Shown here: in pieces, positions 1-9,908 of the stretch | Layout of the letters: each line of letters opens with the position of its first letter | Numbering within the stretch: position 1 is the first letter of the stretch | Origin: Roseicyclus sp. | GTDB taxonomy: Bacteria; Pseudomonadota; Alphaproteobacteria; Rhodobacterales; Rhodobacteraceae | Reading direction: 5' to 3' | Assembly (NCBI RefSeq): GCF_018402035.1 | Contig: NZ_JAGYJN010000001.1 | Coordinates: forward strand, 434,001 to 498,000 | Length of the DNA stretch: 64,000 bases | Program-made: the position numbers and the translations under genes | Notes under the pieces: model-generated | Seen by the model: only the letters and a program-made list of their open reading frames with translations | Told to the model about the DNA's origin: nothing | Database searches by the model: none

Positions 1-242
1 AGATGCAGCTTGGCGCTGTCGCTGCCCGCTTGCGAGAGCCCGGCCAGATCGCCCTTCACATCTGACAGAAACACCGGCACGCCCGCGGCCGAGAAGCTTT
101 CGGCCAAGATCTGCAAGGTCACGGTCTTGCCAGTGCCTGTCGCCCCCGCGATCAAGCCATGGCGATTGGCGTATTTCAGCAAAAGCTGCTGCGGCTGGGT
201 ATAATCCGCCCCACCACCGCCGATGAAAATCCCGTGATCCAT
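1..242 (-). CDS. DUF853/HerA-like ATPase, N-terminal part (runs off window start)
   Basis: Reverse translation from ATG at 242: [71 protein letters not shown]; contains Walker A GATGTGKT. Confidence 0.85.
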   Translation of the reverse strand, partial: MDHGIFIGGGGADYTQPQQLLLKYANRHGLIAGATGTGKTVTLQILAESFSAAGVPVFLSDVKGDLAGLSQAGSDSAKLH

Positions 243-353
243 GCGCGCTCCTCACTCGTTACATGGGGCGACAATACATTCTTAACCTTTTTGCGCCAGT
301 CTCTGCGAACAGCCGATGCAATGCGCGCGGCTGTCTTCCTCCCTGTTGACTGG

Positions 354-379
354 CCGCGCCTGAAAGGGCGCGGTTTTTT
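354..379 (+). terminator. Intrinsic terminator-like hairpin CCGCGCC-tgaaag-GGCGCGG followed by TTTTTT
   Basis: Perfect 7-bp GC stem plus a 6-T run; no annotated + strand gene ends here. Confidence 0.7.
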
Positions 380-418
380 CTTGGTCGCCCGCGCTTTGCA
401 AAGACATTCATTGCAGTG

Positions 419-447
419 TTGACGAATTTAAATCTCTGACATAGCGT
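419..447 (+). promoter_or_regulatory. Sigma70-like promoter TTGACG-N17-TAGCGT
   Basis: -35 and -10 like hexamers with 17-bp spacing. Confidence 0.4.
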
Positions 448-494
448 CCCAGCTACGAAGTCGGCCAGTCCGACAGGGAGAGAAAAAAATTCCA

Positions 495-521
495 GAAAGG
501 GTCCGATCTTCGGGCCCTTTC
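495..521 (+). other. Stable stem-loop GAAAGGGTCCG-atctt-CGGGCCCTTTC (terminator- or leader-like)
   Basis: 11-bp stem with one G-T wobble, 5-nt loop, followed by gcctttt. Confidence 0.5.
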
Positions 522-650
522 GCCTTTTGGGGCGGGCCGCGCAAAAGCCCGCCGCAAGGGGCGGTTCGCTGGATTTTGCCCCTGACAGGGCGCATGGCAC
601 ATGCTAGCCAAGGCCCAACCGGCCGCCGCGCCGATAAAGGAGTTTGCTTG

Positions 651-1283
651 ATGCCCTATCACCCCGCCCTGCGCGCCGGATTGGCAATTGTCGCGATTGC
701 ATGCGCACCAACCCTTGCGGTGGCCCAAACCACGGGGGCGGCTGATGCCTTGCCCACAGGCCAAACGCCCGTCGGGGCAACCTATGTCGCGGAAACGCAT
801 GGCGATTGGGAAATCCGCTGCATCCGCGCCGAGGAAGGGCAACCTGAACCCTGCCAGCTTTACCAGCTGATGCGCGACAGCCAAGGCGGGGCCGTGGCCG
901 AGTTCAACGTTTTCGACATTCCCGATGAGGGCCAGCTTGTCGCCGGTGCCACGATTGTCACCCCGCTTGAGACATTGCTGACGCCCGGTATCCGCTTGCG
1001 CGTGGATGAGGGGAATTGGTCGGAATACCCGTTTGCCTTTTGTCAGCCGATTGGCTGTTTCGCGCGTCTTGGGCTGACCGAAGAAGACCTGACCGCCCTG
1101 CGCCGTGGATCGCGCGCGACGGTTGCCTTGGTGCCGCTACCCGCACCTGACCAGCTGGTACAGATCTCGGCCTCGCTCAGCGGCTTTACCGCAGGCTTCG
1201 CAGCGCTTGAGGCGCGCAATGACGCCGCGCTGAGCTTGCTTGAACAACTGCGCCAAGAAACAGGCAGCCCGCCCGCGCAGTAA
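651..1283 (+). CDS. Invasion-associated locus B (IalB) family protein
   Basis: Signal peptide, then ETHGDWEIRC, QLYQLM and FCQPIGCFARLGL; IalB-like pattern. Confidence 0.85.
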   Translation: MPYHPALRAGLAIVAIACAPTLAVAQTTGAADALPTGQTPVGATYVAETHGDWEIRCIRAEEGQPEPCQLYQLMRDSQGGAVAEFNVFDIPDEGQLVAGATIVTPLETLLTPGIRLRVDEGNWSEYPFAFCQPIGCFARLGLTEEDLTALRRGSRATVALVPLPAPDQLVQISASLSGFTAGFAALEARNDAALSLLEQLRQETGSPPAQ

Positions 1284-1303
1284 GCCTTGGCGGCGCGCCA
1301 ACC

Positions 1304-2515
1304 CTAAGGTGCGCGGCGCAGCGCCAGCACCGCGTTGAACCCGCCAAAAGCAAAAGCGTTGGACAAGCACGCCTCGACGCGCACCTCGCGCGCCTCATTC
1401 GGCACGACATCAAGCGCGCATTCAGGATCATGTTCCTCATAGCCGATGGTCGGCGCGATCACCCCATCCTTCAGCGCCATGATACAGGCCAACAGCTCAA
1501 CCGCGCCGGTGCCGCCGATCAAATGCCCATGCATGGATTTCGTCGAAGAGATCATCAACTCATCAGCGTGATGGCCAAAAGCATCGGCAACGGCCGCACA
1601 TTCGACCTTGTCATTGGCCGCCGTCCCCGTGCCATGGGCATTGATATAGGCCACATCCGAAGGGTTGAGCCGCGCATCTTTCAATGCGCCCGCAATGGTG
1701 CGCGCGGCCCCCTGTTTCGAGGGCATGACGATATCGGCCGCATCCGAGGTCATGGCAAACCCCACCACCTCGGCCAAAATATCGGCACCGCGCTTTTTGG
1801 CATGCTCATATTCTTCAAAGACGAAAACCGCCGCCCCCTCGCCCTGCACCATGCCGTTGCGATTGGCGCTAAAGGGGCGGCAGGCGTCCTTGGACATGAC
1901 GCGCAACCCCTCCCATGCCTTGATGCCGCCAAACGACAGCATCGCCTCGGACCCGCCCGTGACCATCACATCGACAGCACCGCCCCGGATCAGCTGAAAG
2001 GCCAGCCCCATCGCGTGGTTCGAAGAGGCACAGGCCGTGGCGACCGAAAAGCTCGGCCCCTTGAGGTTCCATTCCATCGACACATGCGAGGCGGCGGCAT
2101 TGTTCATCAGTTTCGGCACGACAAAGGGGTGAACGCGGTTCTTCCCCTCTTCATAGACGGTGCGGTAATTCTCATCCCAAGTGTTCACGCCGCCACCGGC
2201 CGTGCCTAGCACCACGCCCGAGCGGACGGCCAATTCACCCGCAAAAGACAGGCCGCAGCCATCCATCGCTTGGCGCGCGGCGATCAAGGTGAATTGGGTG
2301 AAACGGTCGTAAAGCGCGATCTGTTGGCGGTTAAACAGCGCCTCGGGATCATAGCCCTTGACCTGTGCGCCGATCCGCACCGAAAGCCGCTCAACATCGC
2401 GCAGTTCCAATTCAGCAATCCCGCAACGCCCCTCGCGCATCGCGGCCAAGGTCTGTGGCACATCTTGGCCAAGCGCGTTGATCGTGCCTTGGCCGGTGAT
2501 GACGACGCGGCGCAT
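1304..2515 (-). CDS. Beta-ketoacyl-ACP synthase (FabF-like)
   Basis: MRRVVITGQGTINALG, ATACASSNHAMG active site, NAHGTGTAANDKVE, KSMHGHLIGGTGAVE. Confidence 0.92.
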   Translation of the reverse strand: MRRVVITGQGTINALGQDVPQTLAAMREGRCGIAELELRDVERLSVRIGAQVKGYDPEALFNRQQIALYDRFTQFTLIAARQAMDGCGLSFAGELAVRSGVVLGTAGGGVNTWDENYRTVYEEGKNRVHPFVVPKLMNNAAASHVSMEWNLKGPSFSVATACASSNHAMGLAFQLIRGGAVDVMVTGGSEAMLSFGGIKAWEGLRVMSKDACRPFSANRNGMVQGEGAAVFVFEEYEHAKKRGADILAEVVGFAMTSDAADIVMPSKQGAARTIAGALKDARLNPSDVAYINAHGTGTAANDKVECAAVADAFGHHADELMISSTKSMHGHLIGGTGAVELLACIMALKDGVIAPTIGYEEHDPECALDVVPNEAREVRVEACLSNAFAFGGFNAVLALRRAP

Positions 2516-2521
2516 CGCGGC

Positions 2522-2791
2522 TCAGACGCCTTTTTGGGCGGCAACCAAACCCTCGACCGCCGCGATGATGGCATCGACCGAGGAGATGTCGAAATCGCTT
2601 TGATCGGGTTCATTCGCGTTGAAAGGGATCTGGATATCAAAGGCCTCTTCGATGGCAAAGATCGACTCGACCAACCCAAGGCTATCGATCCCCAAATCGG
2701 GCAGCGTCGCCGTGGGCGTGATGTCACCGGGCTCTAGTACCGCCTGCTCGGCGATGATCGCGATCACCTTTTCCCTGACACTGTCGGTCAT
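2522..2791 (-). CDS. Acyl carrier protein
   Basis: 89 aa with phosphopantetheine site DLGIDSLGLVESIFAIEEAFDI. Confidence 0.92.
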   Translation of the reverse strand: MTDSVREKVIAIIAEQAVLEPGDITPTATLPDLGIDSLGLVESIFAIEEAFDIQIPFNANEPDQSDFDISSVDAIIAAVEGLVAAQKGV

Positions 2792-2821
2792 GGCATCACT
2801 CCGTTATGCTACGCGGGTCAA

Positions 2822-3919
2822 TTACGGCGTCTTGTCGCCCTTGAAAACGGCTTTCTTCACCTCGGCAACCGCTTGCGCGAGCCGGGGCAAGCGGCGCAGG
2901 TTTTTGTACATCGCAACCTGCGTTTCCATCCGCACCGCCGGATAGCCCAACATCGCGCGCCCCGGTGGCACGGTGGACAAGATGATGGTCGAGGCACCAG
3001 TAACCACATCTGATCCGATCTCGAGGTTATCGGCGACACCTGTTTGGCCGCCCAAAACTACCCGATCCCCGATCTTGACCGATCCCGCGATCCCCACCTG
3101 ACCGCAGAGCAGGCAATCGCGCCCGATGCGCACATTATGGCCCACATGAACCATGTTATCGAGCTTGGTGCCATCACCGATCACGGTGTCGGCAATTGTG
3201 CCCCGGTCGATGGTGGCATTGGCCCCGATCTCCACATCATCGCCAATTATGACCGCACCCAGCGAATGGATGCGTCGCCAGCTTTGTGGCGGCACCGCTC
3301 CATCCTCTTGCCCAAGGCTGTGACGGATGCGCTCAACCTGGCTGGTCTCGGGGGTGACAAAGCTAAAGCCATCGGCACCGATCACGCAGTTGGGCTGCAA
3401 AATGGCGCGCTGCCCAATGCGCACCCGCGCCCCTATCCGCGCCCCTTGCAAGATCAGCGCATCATCGCCGATCCGCGCCCCCTCAGCGATCGAGACATGG
3501 CTGGCGATCCGCGCATGCGCGCCGATCACCACATCCGCGCCGATCACGACAAAGGGACCGATAGCCGCCCCCGCCCCGATCTGGGCGCTGGCATCGATCA
3601 CGGCGGTTGGATGAACGCCTAGCGCGATGTCGGGGCCGCGATCCATGATCTGCGTCACACCCGCCATGGCGAGCCTTGGGCGCGGCACGACAATGGCCGC
3701 CTCCAGCCCCAAGGCGCGCCAATCCATATCCGCCCCGATCAAGGCGGCGCGCGCGCGCCCCTTGGCCAGATCCGCCGCGTAAGACGCGCGCATCGCCATG
3801 GCCAAATCATCTGGCCCCGCCGCCGCAGGCTCGGCCAAGCCCGTCACCACGATATCGCCCGCGCCAAATGCCTGCGCGCCCAATGCTGCTGCGATTGCCG
3901 TGATGCTATGCCCTGCCAT
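2822..3919 (-). CDS. lpxD: UDP-3-O-(3-hydroxyacyl)glucosamine N-acyltransferase
   Basis: Hexapeptide repeats, [44 protein letters not shown]. Confidence 0.93.
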   Translation of the reverse strand: MAGHSITAIAAALGAQAFGAGDIVVTGLAEPAAAGPDDLAMAMRASYAADLAKGRARAALIGADMDWRALGLEAAIVVPRPRLAMAGVTQIMDRGPDIALGVHPTAVIDASAQIGAGAAIGPFVVIGADVVIGAHARIASHVSIAEGARIGDDALILQGARIGARVRIGQRAILQPNCVIGADGFSFVTPETSQVERIRHSLGQEDGAVPPQSWRRIHSLGAVIIGDDVEIGANATIDRGTIADTVIGDGTKLDNMVHVGHNVRIGRDCLLCGQVGIAGSVKIGDRVVLGGQTGVADNLEIGSDVVTGASTIILSTVPPGRAMLGYPAVRMETQVAMYKNLRRLPRLAQAVAEVKKAVFKGDKTP

Positions 3920-3960
3920 CTTGCCCTTGCGCCCCGCAGCCATGCTTTGCAGGGTCACGA

Positions 3961-5538
3961 TTAGCTGGAAGCCTCGGGCATGACCACCCCAAGCGACATG
4001 ATCGCGCGGCTCAAGATCGCGTTGCGCCCATAGATATCGGGCCTTGTCTGCAAATGACCATCGCTTTCCACCCAAGCCGTCCAATAGGTCAGATGCACCG
4101 GGATATGCTGATCGAGATGCAGATAGGTCTCTTGGCCAGAGGCAAGTATCCCTTGGAACAGCCCCACCGGATCATCGCTTTGACGCGCGAGCAAATGATA
4201 GGCGAAGTCATGCGGATCAGCCAAACGGATGCAGCCCGAGGAATAGGCCCGCACCGGGCGCTGCATCAAATGCTGCTCGGGCGTGTCATGCAGATAGATG
4301 GCATGGCGATTGGGGAACATAAACTTTACCGTGCCAAGCGCATTGTTCGGCCCCGGCGGCTGACGCAGGTCGAAGGGAAAGCTTGCGACAGAGAATTGGC
4401 TCATATCAACGCTCGAGCGGTCGATGACGCGCCCGTTCGACATCAGCTGCATATAGTTGCTGCCACCTTCCAAGATGCCCGCGATATAGCTGCGCTGCGC
4501 AATCGAACGCGGCACATACCAGCTTGGGTTGATGACCATATGCTCCATCTCGTCCGAGAACTCGGGCGTCTGGCGGTCGGGCGCGCCGATCACCGAGCGG
4601 GTGATGAAACTCACCTCGCCATTGTCGATGACACGGGTGTGGAAATCGGTCAGATTGACGAAAATCAGCCGATCATGCACCTTTCCGTCATTGAGCCAGC
4701 GATGCCGCTCCATCGCCAGCACCACTGCGTTCCAGTGATCCTCGACCGAGGTGTTGACCGCGGCAATCGTGTCGGCCCCCGCCACCCCATCAGCCGCGAG
4801 GCCGTTGTTGACCTGAAACGCCACCACCGCCGCTTGTAGCCGCGCATCATATTCGGCGGTGGCCGCACGCGCCAAATACCCCATGCGGATCAAACGGTTG
4901 CGTAGCTGGATCACCGCAGCACCGCTATCGCCGGGGCCAAGCCGCGTGGCTTGCACCTGAGGCCCGTAGCCGCCATCGCGCGCCAAAGCCTCGAGCGACA
5001 GCTTCATCCGCATCAACCGGTTATAGCCCGGGCTTTGCGGGGGCAGCGTGGCCATGAACCGATGCGGCTCAGTTTCGAGAAGACCCGCCATCAAGGCATA
5101 GGGGTCACGATGCGGCTGATCTTGGAAGATGTCGGGGATCAGGCGCGCGGGGTCGAGAAAGCCGCCATGCACATCGCGCGCGTAGCGCAAGAAGATGCGG
5201 CTTGCCATGACATCGGCCTGTCCGCGCATCCAAGGATTTGTCGCCGCAGCAAAGGCCGCGCGCAGCCCCGCGAGATCATACCGCGCGACAGGCAGGCCGT
5301 GATGCCCGGCTTTCTCAAGCGCACGCACAAGTGCGCTGCGCCGTGCCTCATCATCCGGACCGGTCCAGACAGGGGCAAAATCGCGGTCGCGGTAAAAAGC
5401 CACCAGCGCCTCATCCGCGGCGGCAGCCTCGGCAATCGATTGCCGTTCGGCAGAGAAGGCCTGCGCCATGGCAGGCTGGACTGTCAGCGCCCCAAGACCA
5501 AAGGCACTTATGCCAAAAATCGCTGAGAAGAGGAACAT
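3961..5538 (-). CDS. L,D-transpeptidase (YcbB-like) with PG-binding domain
   Basis: [13 protein letters not shown] signal, PG-binding repeat, catalytic [23 protein letters not shown]; start chosen at the signal peptide. Confidence 0.88.
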   Translation of the reverse strand: MFLFSAIFGISAFGLGALTVQPAMAQAFSAERQSIAEAAAADEALVAFYRDRDFAPVWTGPDDEARRSALVRALEKAGHHGLPVARYDLAGLRAAFAAATNPWMRGQADVMASRIFLRYARDVHGGFLDPARLIPDIFQDQPHRDPYALMAGLLETEPHRFMATLPPQSPGYNRLMRMKLSLEALARDGGYGPQVQATRLGPGDSGAAVIQLRNRLIRMGYLARAATAEYDARLQAAVVAFQVNNGLAADGVAGADTIAAVNTSVEDHWNAVVLAMERHRWLNDGKVHDRLIFVNLTDFHTRVIDNGEVSFITRSVIGAPDRQTPEFSDEMEHMVINPSWYVPRSIAQRSYIAGILEGGSNYMQLMSNGRVIDRSSVDMSQFSVASFPFDLRQPPGPNNALGTVKFMFPNRHAIYLHDTPEQHLMQRPVRAYSSGCIRLADPHDFAYHLLARQSDDPVGLFQGILASGQETYLHLDQHIPVHLTYWTAWVESDGHLQTRPDIYGRNAILSRAIMSLGVVMPEASS

Positions 5539-5941
5539 CTTGGCAAAGCGAAGGGTCGTCACAGCATCATCCTTCAAAAACCGAGGTACAGATCCCAAGA
5601 ATTTTCCGCAGATTGCGACGGGATTTTTACAATGTGACAAGGCATTGGCCCCAACATCCAGAGCGCGCAACAGTATTCTTTCGCGCTGTTGCGCCAAGGC
5701 CGCATGGCTTGGGCGCAGCGAGTCTTGCCATTTTTGATCGTCGATCTGTGCCAAAACCATGGAAAGTGGCGGAAAATTGCCGAAAATCGAAAAATCGTCT
5801 CAAAGTTGATCACAGACTCTTTTCCAAATGTGTCGTCTATGTCATCACTTGGTTGCGCCTGTGGGGGGAATGCAAAAAACGACCTCGAAATAAGGGGGTC
5901 GCCAGGTGACGAAGGAAAGACGACATGGGGCGTTCTGACCA

Positions 5942-6502
5942 ATGATTGAAGCAAAGGTAACGCGCCGTGCGCTTTTGCGCGCTTTTGCAGCTACGGCTGT
6001 GACAGCGGCACCTGTGATGGCAAATGCAGCGGGTTTGTTGCGCGGTGCGGGCGATATTCGCCGCCTGCGCATGCACAATGGCCGCGCGGGCGAAAGCCTC
6101 GACATGATCTACTGGATTGAGGGTGAATATATCCAACCGGCATTGGATGAGATTGCTCATTTCATGCGCGATTGGCGCAACGGGCGTGTGCATCGCATCG
6201 ATCCGCGCACCATCGATATCATGACCGCCGCGCATAACCTTCTCGATACGTCCGAGCCCTACACGCTCCTCTCGGGTTATCGCAGCGCCGAGACCAACGC
6301 GATGCTGCGCCGCCAATCGTCGGGCGTTGCGCGCAACTCGCTGCATGTGCGCGGCGAAGCGGCCGATCTGCGCCTGTCCTCGCGCAGCGTGACGCAGATC
6401 TTTAATGCCGCGCGCGCCTGTAATGCCGGTGGCGTTGGGCGGTATTCGCGTTCGAATTTCGTGCATATGGACTGCGGCGATGTCCGCGCTTGGGGCGGCT
6501 GA
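5942..6502 (+). CDS. YcbK/DUF882 family (M15-like) protein with Tat-like signal
   Basis: TRRALLRAFAA signal, LLSGYRSAETNAMLR, HVRGEAADLRL, HMDCGDVR. Confidence 0.88.
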   Translation: MIEAKVTRRALLRAFAATAVTAAPVMANAAGLLRGAGDIRRLRMHNGRAGESLDMIYWIEGEYIQPALDEIAHFMRDWRNGRVHRIDPRTIDIMTAAHNLLDTSEPYTLLSGYRSAETNAMLRRQSSGVARNSLHVRGEAADLRLSSRSVTQIFNAARACNAGGVGRYSRSNFVHMDCGDVRAWGG

Positions 6503-6530
6503 TCGCTGCTGCACATTCCATTGCTGAACG

Positions 6531-6564
6531 AAAACGCCCAACCTTCATCGGTTGGGCGTTTTCA
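6531..6564. terminator. Bidirectional terminator AAAACGCCCAACC-ttcatc-GGTTGGGCGTTTT
   Basis: Perfect 13-bp inverted repeat with A/T tracts. Confidence 0.9.
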
Positions 6565-6635
6565 CATTGGGATGATTGGACAGCGCAAGCCATGCGCCCC
6601 ATATAGTCACGGGAACGCCAAGATCAGGGATACCC

Positions 6636-7085
6636 ATGACCCGCTACACCAAAAATCCCGACATCATCGCCGCCTTGAGCGCCGCGCAATTCCATGTGAC
6701 CCAGCAATCGGGGACCGAGCGTCCGGGAACCGGCGCTTATCTCTATAACAAGGAACCGGGCATCTATGTCGATGTCGTCTCGGGTGAGCCGCTTTTTGCC
6801 TCATCCGACAAATTCGAGTCTGGTTGTGGCTGGCCCAGCTTCGTGAAGCCCATAGAACCCGCCCATGTGATCGAGCTGCGCGATATCAGCCACGGGATGA
6901 TCCGCACCGAGGTGCGCTCGAAACATGGCGATAGCCATTTGGGCCATGTCTTTCCCGATGGTCCGCGCGACCGGGGTGGCTTGCGCTATTGCATCAACTC
7001 GGCCTCGCTGCGCTTTGTGCATCGCGATGATATGATGGCAGAGGGGTATGGGGATTATCTCGATCAGCTGGAGGATATCGCATGA
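6636..7085 (+). CDS. msrB: Peptide-methionine (R)-S-oxide reductase
   Basis: [41 protein letters not shown]. Confidence 0.95.
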   Translation: MTRYTKNPDIIAALSAAQFHVTQQSGTERPGTGAYLYNKEPGIYVDVVSGEPLFASSDKFESGCGWPSFVKPIEPAHVIELRDISHGMIRTEVRSKHGDSHLGHVFPDGPRDRGGLRYCINSASLRFVHRDDMMAEGYGDYLDQLEDIA

Positions 7086-7591
7086 GTTCCGCGCGCGCCG
7101 TTTTGGCAGGTGGTTGTTTTTGGGGGATGCAGGAATTGATCCGGCACACGCCCGGCGTGATCGATACACGGGTGGGCTATACGGGCGGCGATGTGGCCAA
7201 TGCCACCTATCGCAATCACGGCACCCATGCCGAGGGGATCGAGATCATCTTTGACCCAAGCGTGATCAGTTACCGTCAGATCCTCGAATTCTTCTTTCAG
7301 ATCCACGATCCGACCACGCCCAACCGCCAAGGCAATGATCGCGGGCCAAGTTACCGCTCAGCGATTTACTACGTCGATGAGGCGCAACGCCTTTGCGCCG
7401 AAGAGACCATCGCCGATGTGAATGCATCCCGCCTTTGGCCCGGCCCTGTGGTGACCGAACTCGCCCCCGCAGGCCCGTTTTGGGAGGCAGAGCCAGAGCA
7501 TCAAGATTACCTCCAGCGCTTGCCGCATGGCTATACCTGCCACTTCATTCGCCCCGGCTGGGTTCTGCCCAAGCGCCAAGCGGCGGAATGA
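7082..7591 (+). CDS. msrA: Peptide-methionine (S)-S-oxide reductase
   Basis: [37 protein letters not shown]; 4-bp overlap with msrB. Confidence 0.95.
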   Translation: MSSARAVLAGGCFWGMQELIRHTPGVIDTRVGYTGGDVANATYRNHGTHAEGIEIIFDPSVISYRQILEFFFQIHDPTTPNRQGNDRGPSYRSAIYYVDEAQRLCAEETIADVNASRLWPGPVVTELAPAGPFWEAEPEHQDYLQRLPHGYTCHFIRPGWVLPKRQAAE

Positions 7592-7593
7592 CA

Positions 7594-7623
7594 AAAGGCC
7601 GGGCGCGATGCCCGGCCTTTCGT
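7594..7623 (+). terminator. Intrinsic terminator AAAGGCCGGGC-gcgat-GCCCGGCCTTT
   Basis: Perfect 11-bp stem immediately after the msrA stop. Confidence 0.85.
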
Positions 7624-7639
7624 TTTCAAGGGCACGCGG

Positions 7640-8311
7640 TTAGGCGCGCTTGGACAATGTCGGCCAGCCGAAAAGTTCGCTGATGCGCGGATGCCCGGTC
7701 AAGATCTTGCTCCGGCTGCGATGCGCGCTCACGCTGCGGGCCGAGGTCAAGAAATGCCGCCGCCCCGAGATCACGCGCGATGCGCGCGGCTTGTCGCTCA
7801 GCAGCTTGCCGGGCCAAAACAGCCGCGACATCGGCCCCCTGCCCTTGAGCAGGTTATCGGGTGCCTCGCGGCGGCGGGTAACAGTGGGCCAGCCCAAAGT
7901 ATGGGTCGCGCGCCACTCGGCCCAGCCGGAACCCGCGTAATCCTCGCGTGTCATCATCATCGGATGGCTGGTCAGCACACTGTTGAGATGCTGCTCAAGC
8001 TTTGGCTCTTGGCGGATATAGCTGTTATCAGCGGCCAGCGCCGTGGCGCTATCGGCAACCTCCATCGCACGGCGCGCCGCGCCAAAGGGCGTAAAGGGCG
8101 CGCGGCACACCAGCACCGCTTGGCCGGCCTGTATTTGGCGCACATAGTTGCTTGCGACGCCTGCTGGCACGCCGGCGGCGGTCATGGCGGCAAGATCGGC
8201 GCTTGTCACGACCGCAATGGTTTGTTCCGGAAAACCGTCGCTGCGCAATTGCGCGGCCACGCGGTTGGCGGTGTCGACCTGATCATAAAGCCGTGAGACG
8301 ACTGTCGTCAT
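7640..8311 (-). CDS. Uncharacterised protein, fourth gene of the puc operon
   Basis: 223 aa; start overlaps the end of pucC (8283) on the same strand; no family confidently recognised. Confidence 0.7.
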   Translation of the reverse strand: MTTVVSRLYDQVDTANRVAAQLRSDGFPEQTIAVVTSADLAAMTAAGVPAGVASNYVRQIQAGQAVLVCRAPFTPFGAARRAMEVADSATALAADNSYIRQEPKLEQHLNSVLTSHPMMMTREDYAGSGWAEWRATHTLGWPTVTRRREAPDNLLKGRGPMSRLFWPGKLLSDKPRASRVISGRRHFLTSARSVSAHRSRSKILTGHPRISELFGWPTLSKRA

Positions 8312-9818
8312 GGGGCTCTTCTCCTGTTGGCCGCCTGTCGCGCGGCTGGGGGTCAGTAAAGGCGGCGGGCCGTTCCGGTCGTCCCAACGCGCGATGATAG
8401 TGCTTGGTCTGGAAAAGTCCCGCCTCGCGGCGGCGCAAAGCGATCAAAACCGCACCCGTGGCCAACAAAAATGCCAACTCAAGGGCGAAAACCGGGGTAT
8501 AGGGTGCCTCTGGGCGCATGAATTGCGCCGCGGGCAACGCCGCGACCGTGTCACGGATCACGCCGCCAAGTGCGACCGCGATCCCCGCCGCCGTTGCCTG
8601 CACAGCGCCCCAAGCGCCGAGCGCAAGCCCCACCTGTGCGCGCGGTGCAGCCCGCATCGTGGCCGTCAGCGTGCCATGCCCGAACAGCCCCGCCCCAAGG
8701 CCCGCAAGCCCGGTGCCCATAACAAACAGCGACACCATCCCCAAAGGCCCCGCCGCGATGATCATCGCGAAAGCGGGCAAACCGATCAGCGTGCCCCACC
8801 ATGCGACTTGCACAGGTGCTACCCCGTCCAGCAACACGCGTGAGGCGATGGCAAAACCCAATAGCCCGCCTGCCGCCAGCACCGCGGTCAACCGCGTGGT
8901 CGCACCGACCGCCATATTCAGCACTTGCCCGCCATAGGGCTCGAGCACGACATCGGCCATGCCGAAACCCATGGTGCCAAGCGCGATCACGACCAAAAGC
9001 CCCACCGCCGCGCGGCCCTGCACGAACAGGCGCCATGCATCGCGAAACTCGGGCTGTGTTTCGACGCGGGTAGCACGCGCGCGGTCGCGCGGCTCTTGCT
9101 TCCAAAGTGCTAGCAGGTTCAGCGCCACGGTGATCACGGCGGCCCCTTGCACCACTTGGATCAAGCGGCCCGGCGTATAGGGTTCAAGCAGCCAGCCAAA
9201 GATCAGCGCCGATCCGATCATGCCCAACAAAAGCATGACATACATCAGCCCCACGACCTTGGGTTGCTCGTCGACGCTGACGAGATCGGTGGCCAAGGCC
9301 AGCCCCACGGTCTGAACGGTATGGATCCCCGCCCCCACCAGCAAAAACGCCAAGGCCGCCGCAGAATGGCCGATCCAGATCGGCGCATCGGCTGCCTGAT
9401 CATAGCCCGACAGCACCAAGAGCGCGAAGGGCATGATGGCAAAGCCACCAAATTGCAGCATCGTCCCCTTCCAGATGTAGGGAACACGCCGCCAGCCAAG
9501 CGCGGATTTATGAATATCGGATTTATACCCAATCAGCGCGCGAAACGGTGCAAAGACCAGCGGCAGCGCGATCATCAGCCCCACCAAGCTGGCAGGCACG
9601 CCCAGCTCTACGATCATCACGCGGTTCAGCGTGCCGACCAAAAGCACCAGCGCCATGCCGACAGTCACTTGGAACAGCGACAAACGCAACAGCCGCGACA
9701 GCGGCACCGCCTCGGTCGCGACATCCGCAAAGGGCAGAAATCGCGGGCCGATGGTCTGGATCTTGCGCAGCGCGCTATCGCGTAAACTGGCCATCTTATC
9801 CGCCTTCTTTCCGCCCAT
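8283..9818 (-). CDS. pucC: PucC-type MFS protein (LH2 assembly / bacteriochlorophyll delivery family)
   Basis: Polytopic protein with FAPFRALIGYKSDIHKSALGWRRVPYIWKGTMLQFGGFAIMPFAL, directly downstream of pucBA. Confidence 0.93.
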   Translation of the reverse strand: MGGKKADKMASLRDSALRKIQTIGPRFLPFADVATEAVPLSRLLRLSLFQVTVGMALVLLVGTLNRVMIVELGVPASLVGLMIALPLVFAPFRALIGYKSDIHKSALGWRRVPYIWKGTMLQFGGFAIMPFALLVLSGYDQAADAPIWIGHSAAALAFLLVGAGIHTVQTVGLALATDLVSVDEQPKVVGLMYVMLLLGMIGSALIFGWLLEPYTPGRLIQVVQGAAVITVALNLLALWKQEPRDRARATRVETQPEFRDAWRLFVQGRAAVGLLVVIALGTMGFGMADVVLEPYGGQVLNMAVGATTRLTAVLAAGGLLGFAIASRVLLDGVAPVQVAWWGTLIGLPAFAMIIAAGPLGMVSLFVMGTGLAGLGAGLFGHGTLTATMRAAPRAQVGLALGAWGAVQATAAGIAVALGGVIRDTVAALPAAQFMRPEAPYTPVFALELAFLLATGAVLIALRRREAGLFQTKHYHRALGRPERPAAFTDPQPRDRRPTGEEPHDDSRLTAL

Positions 9819-9839
9819 TGACCGGGGGCAGGCCGGGAT

Positions 9840-9876
9840 CGGGTCGGGGGTGCGCTTAGGCGCGGCCTCCGACCCG
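9840..9876 (-). other. pucA-pucC intercistronic stem-loop
   Basis: CGGGTCGG...CCGACCCG perfect 8-bp outer stem with further inner pairing, between pucA stop and pucC start. Confidence 0.7.
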
Positions 9877-9908
9877 TATGTTACGGTCGTTCAGCATCAG
9901 ATCGGTCC

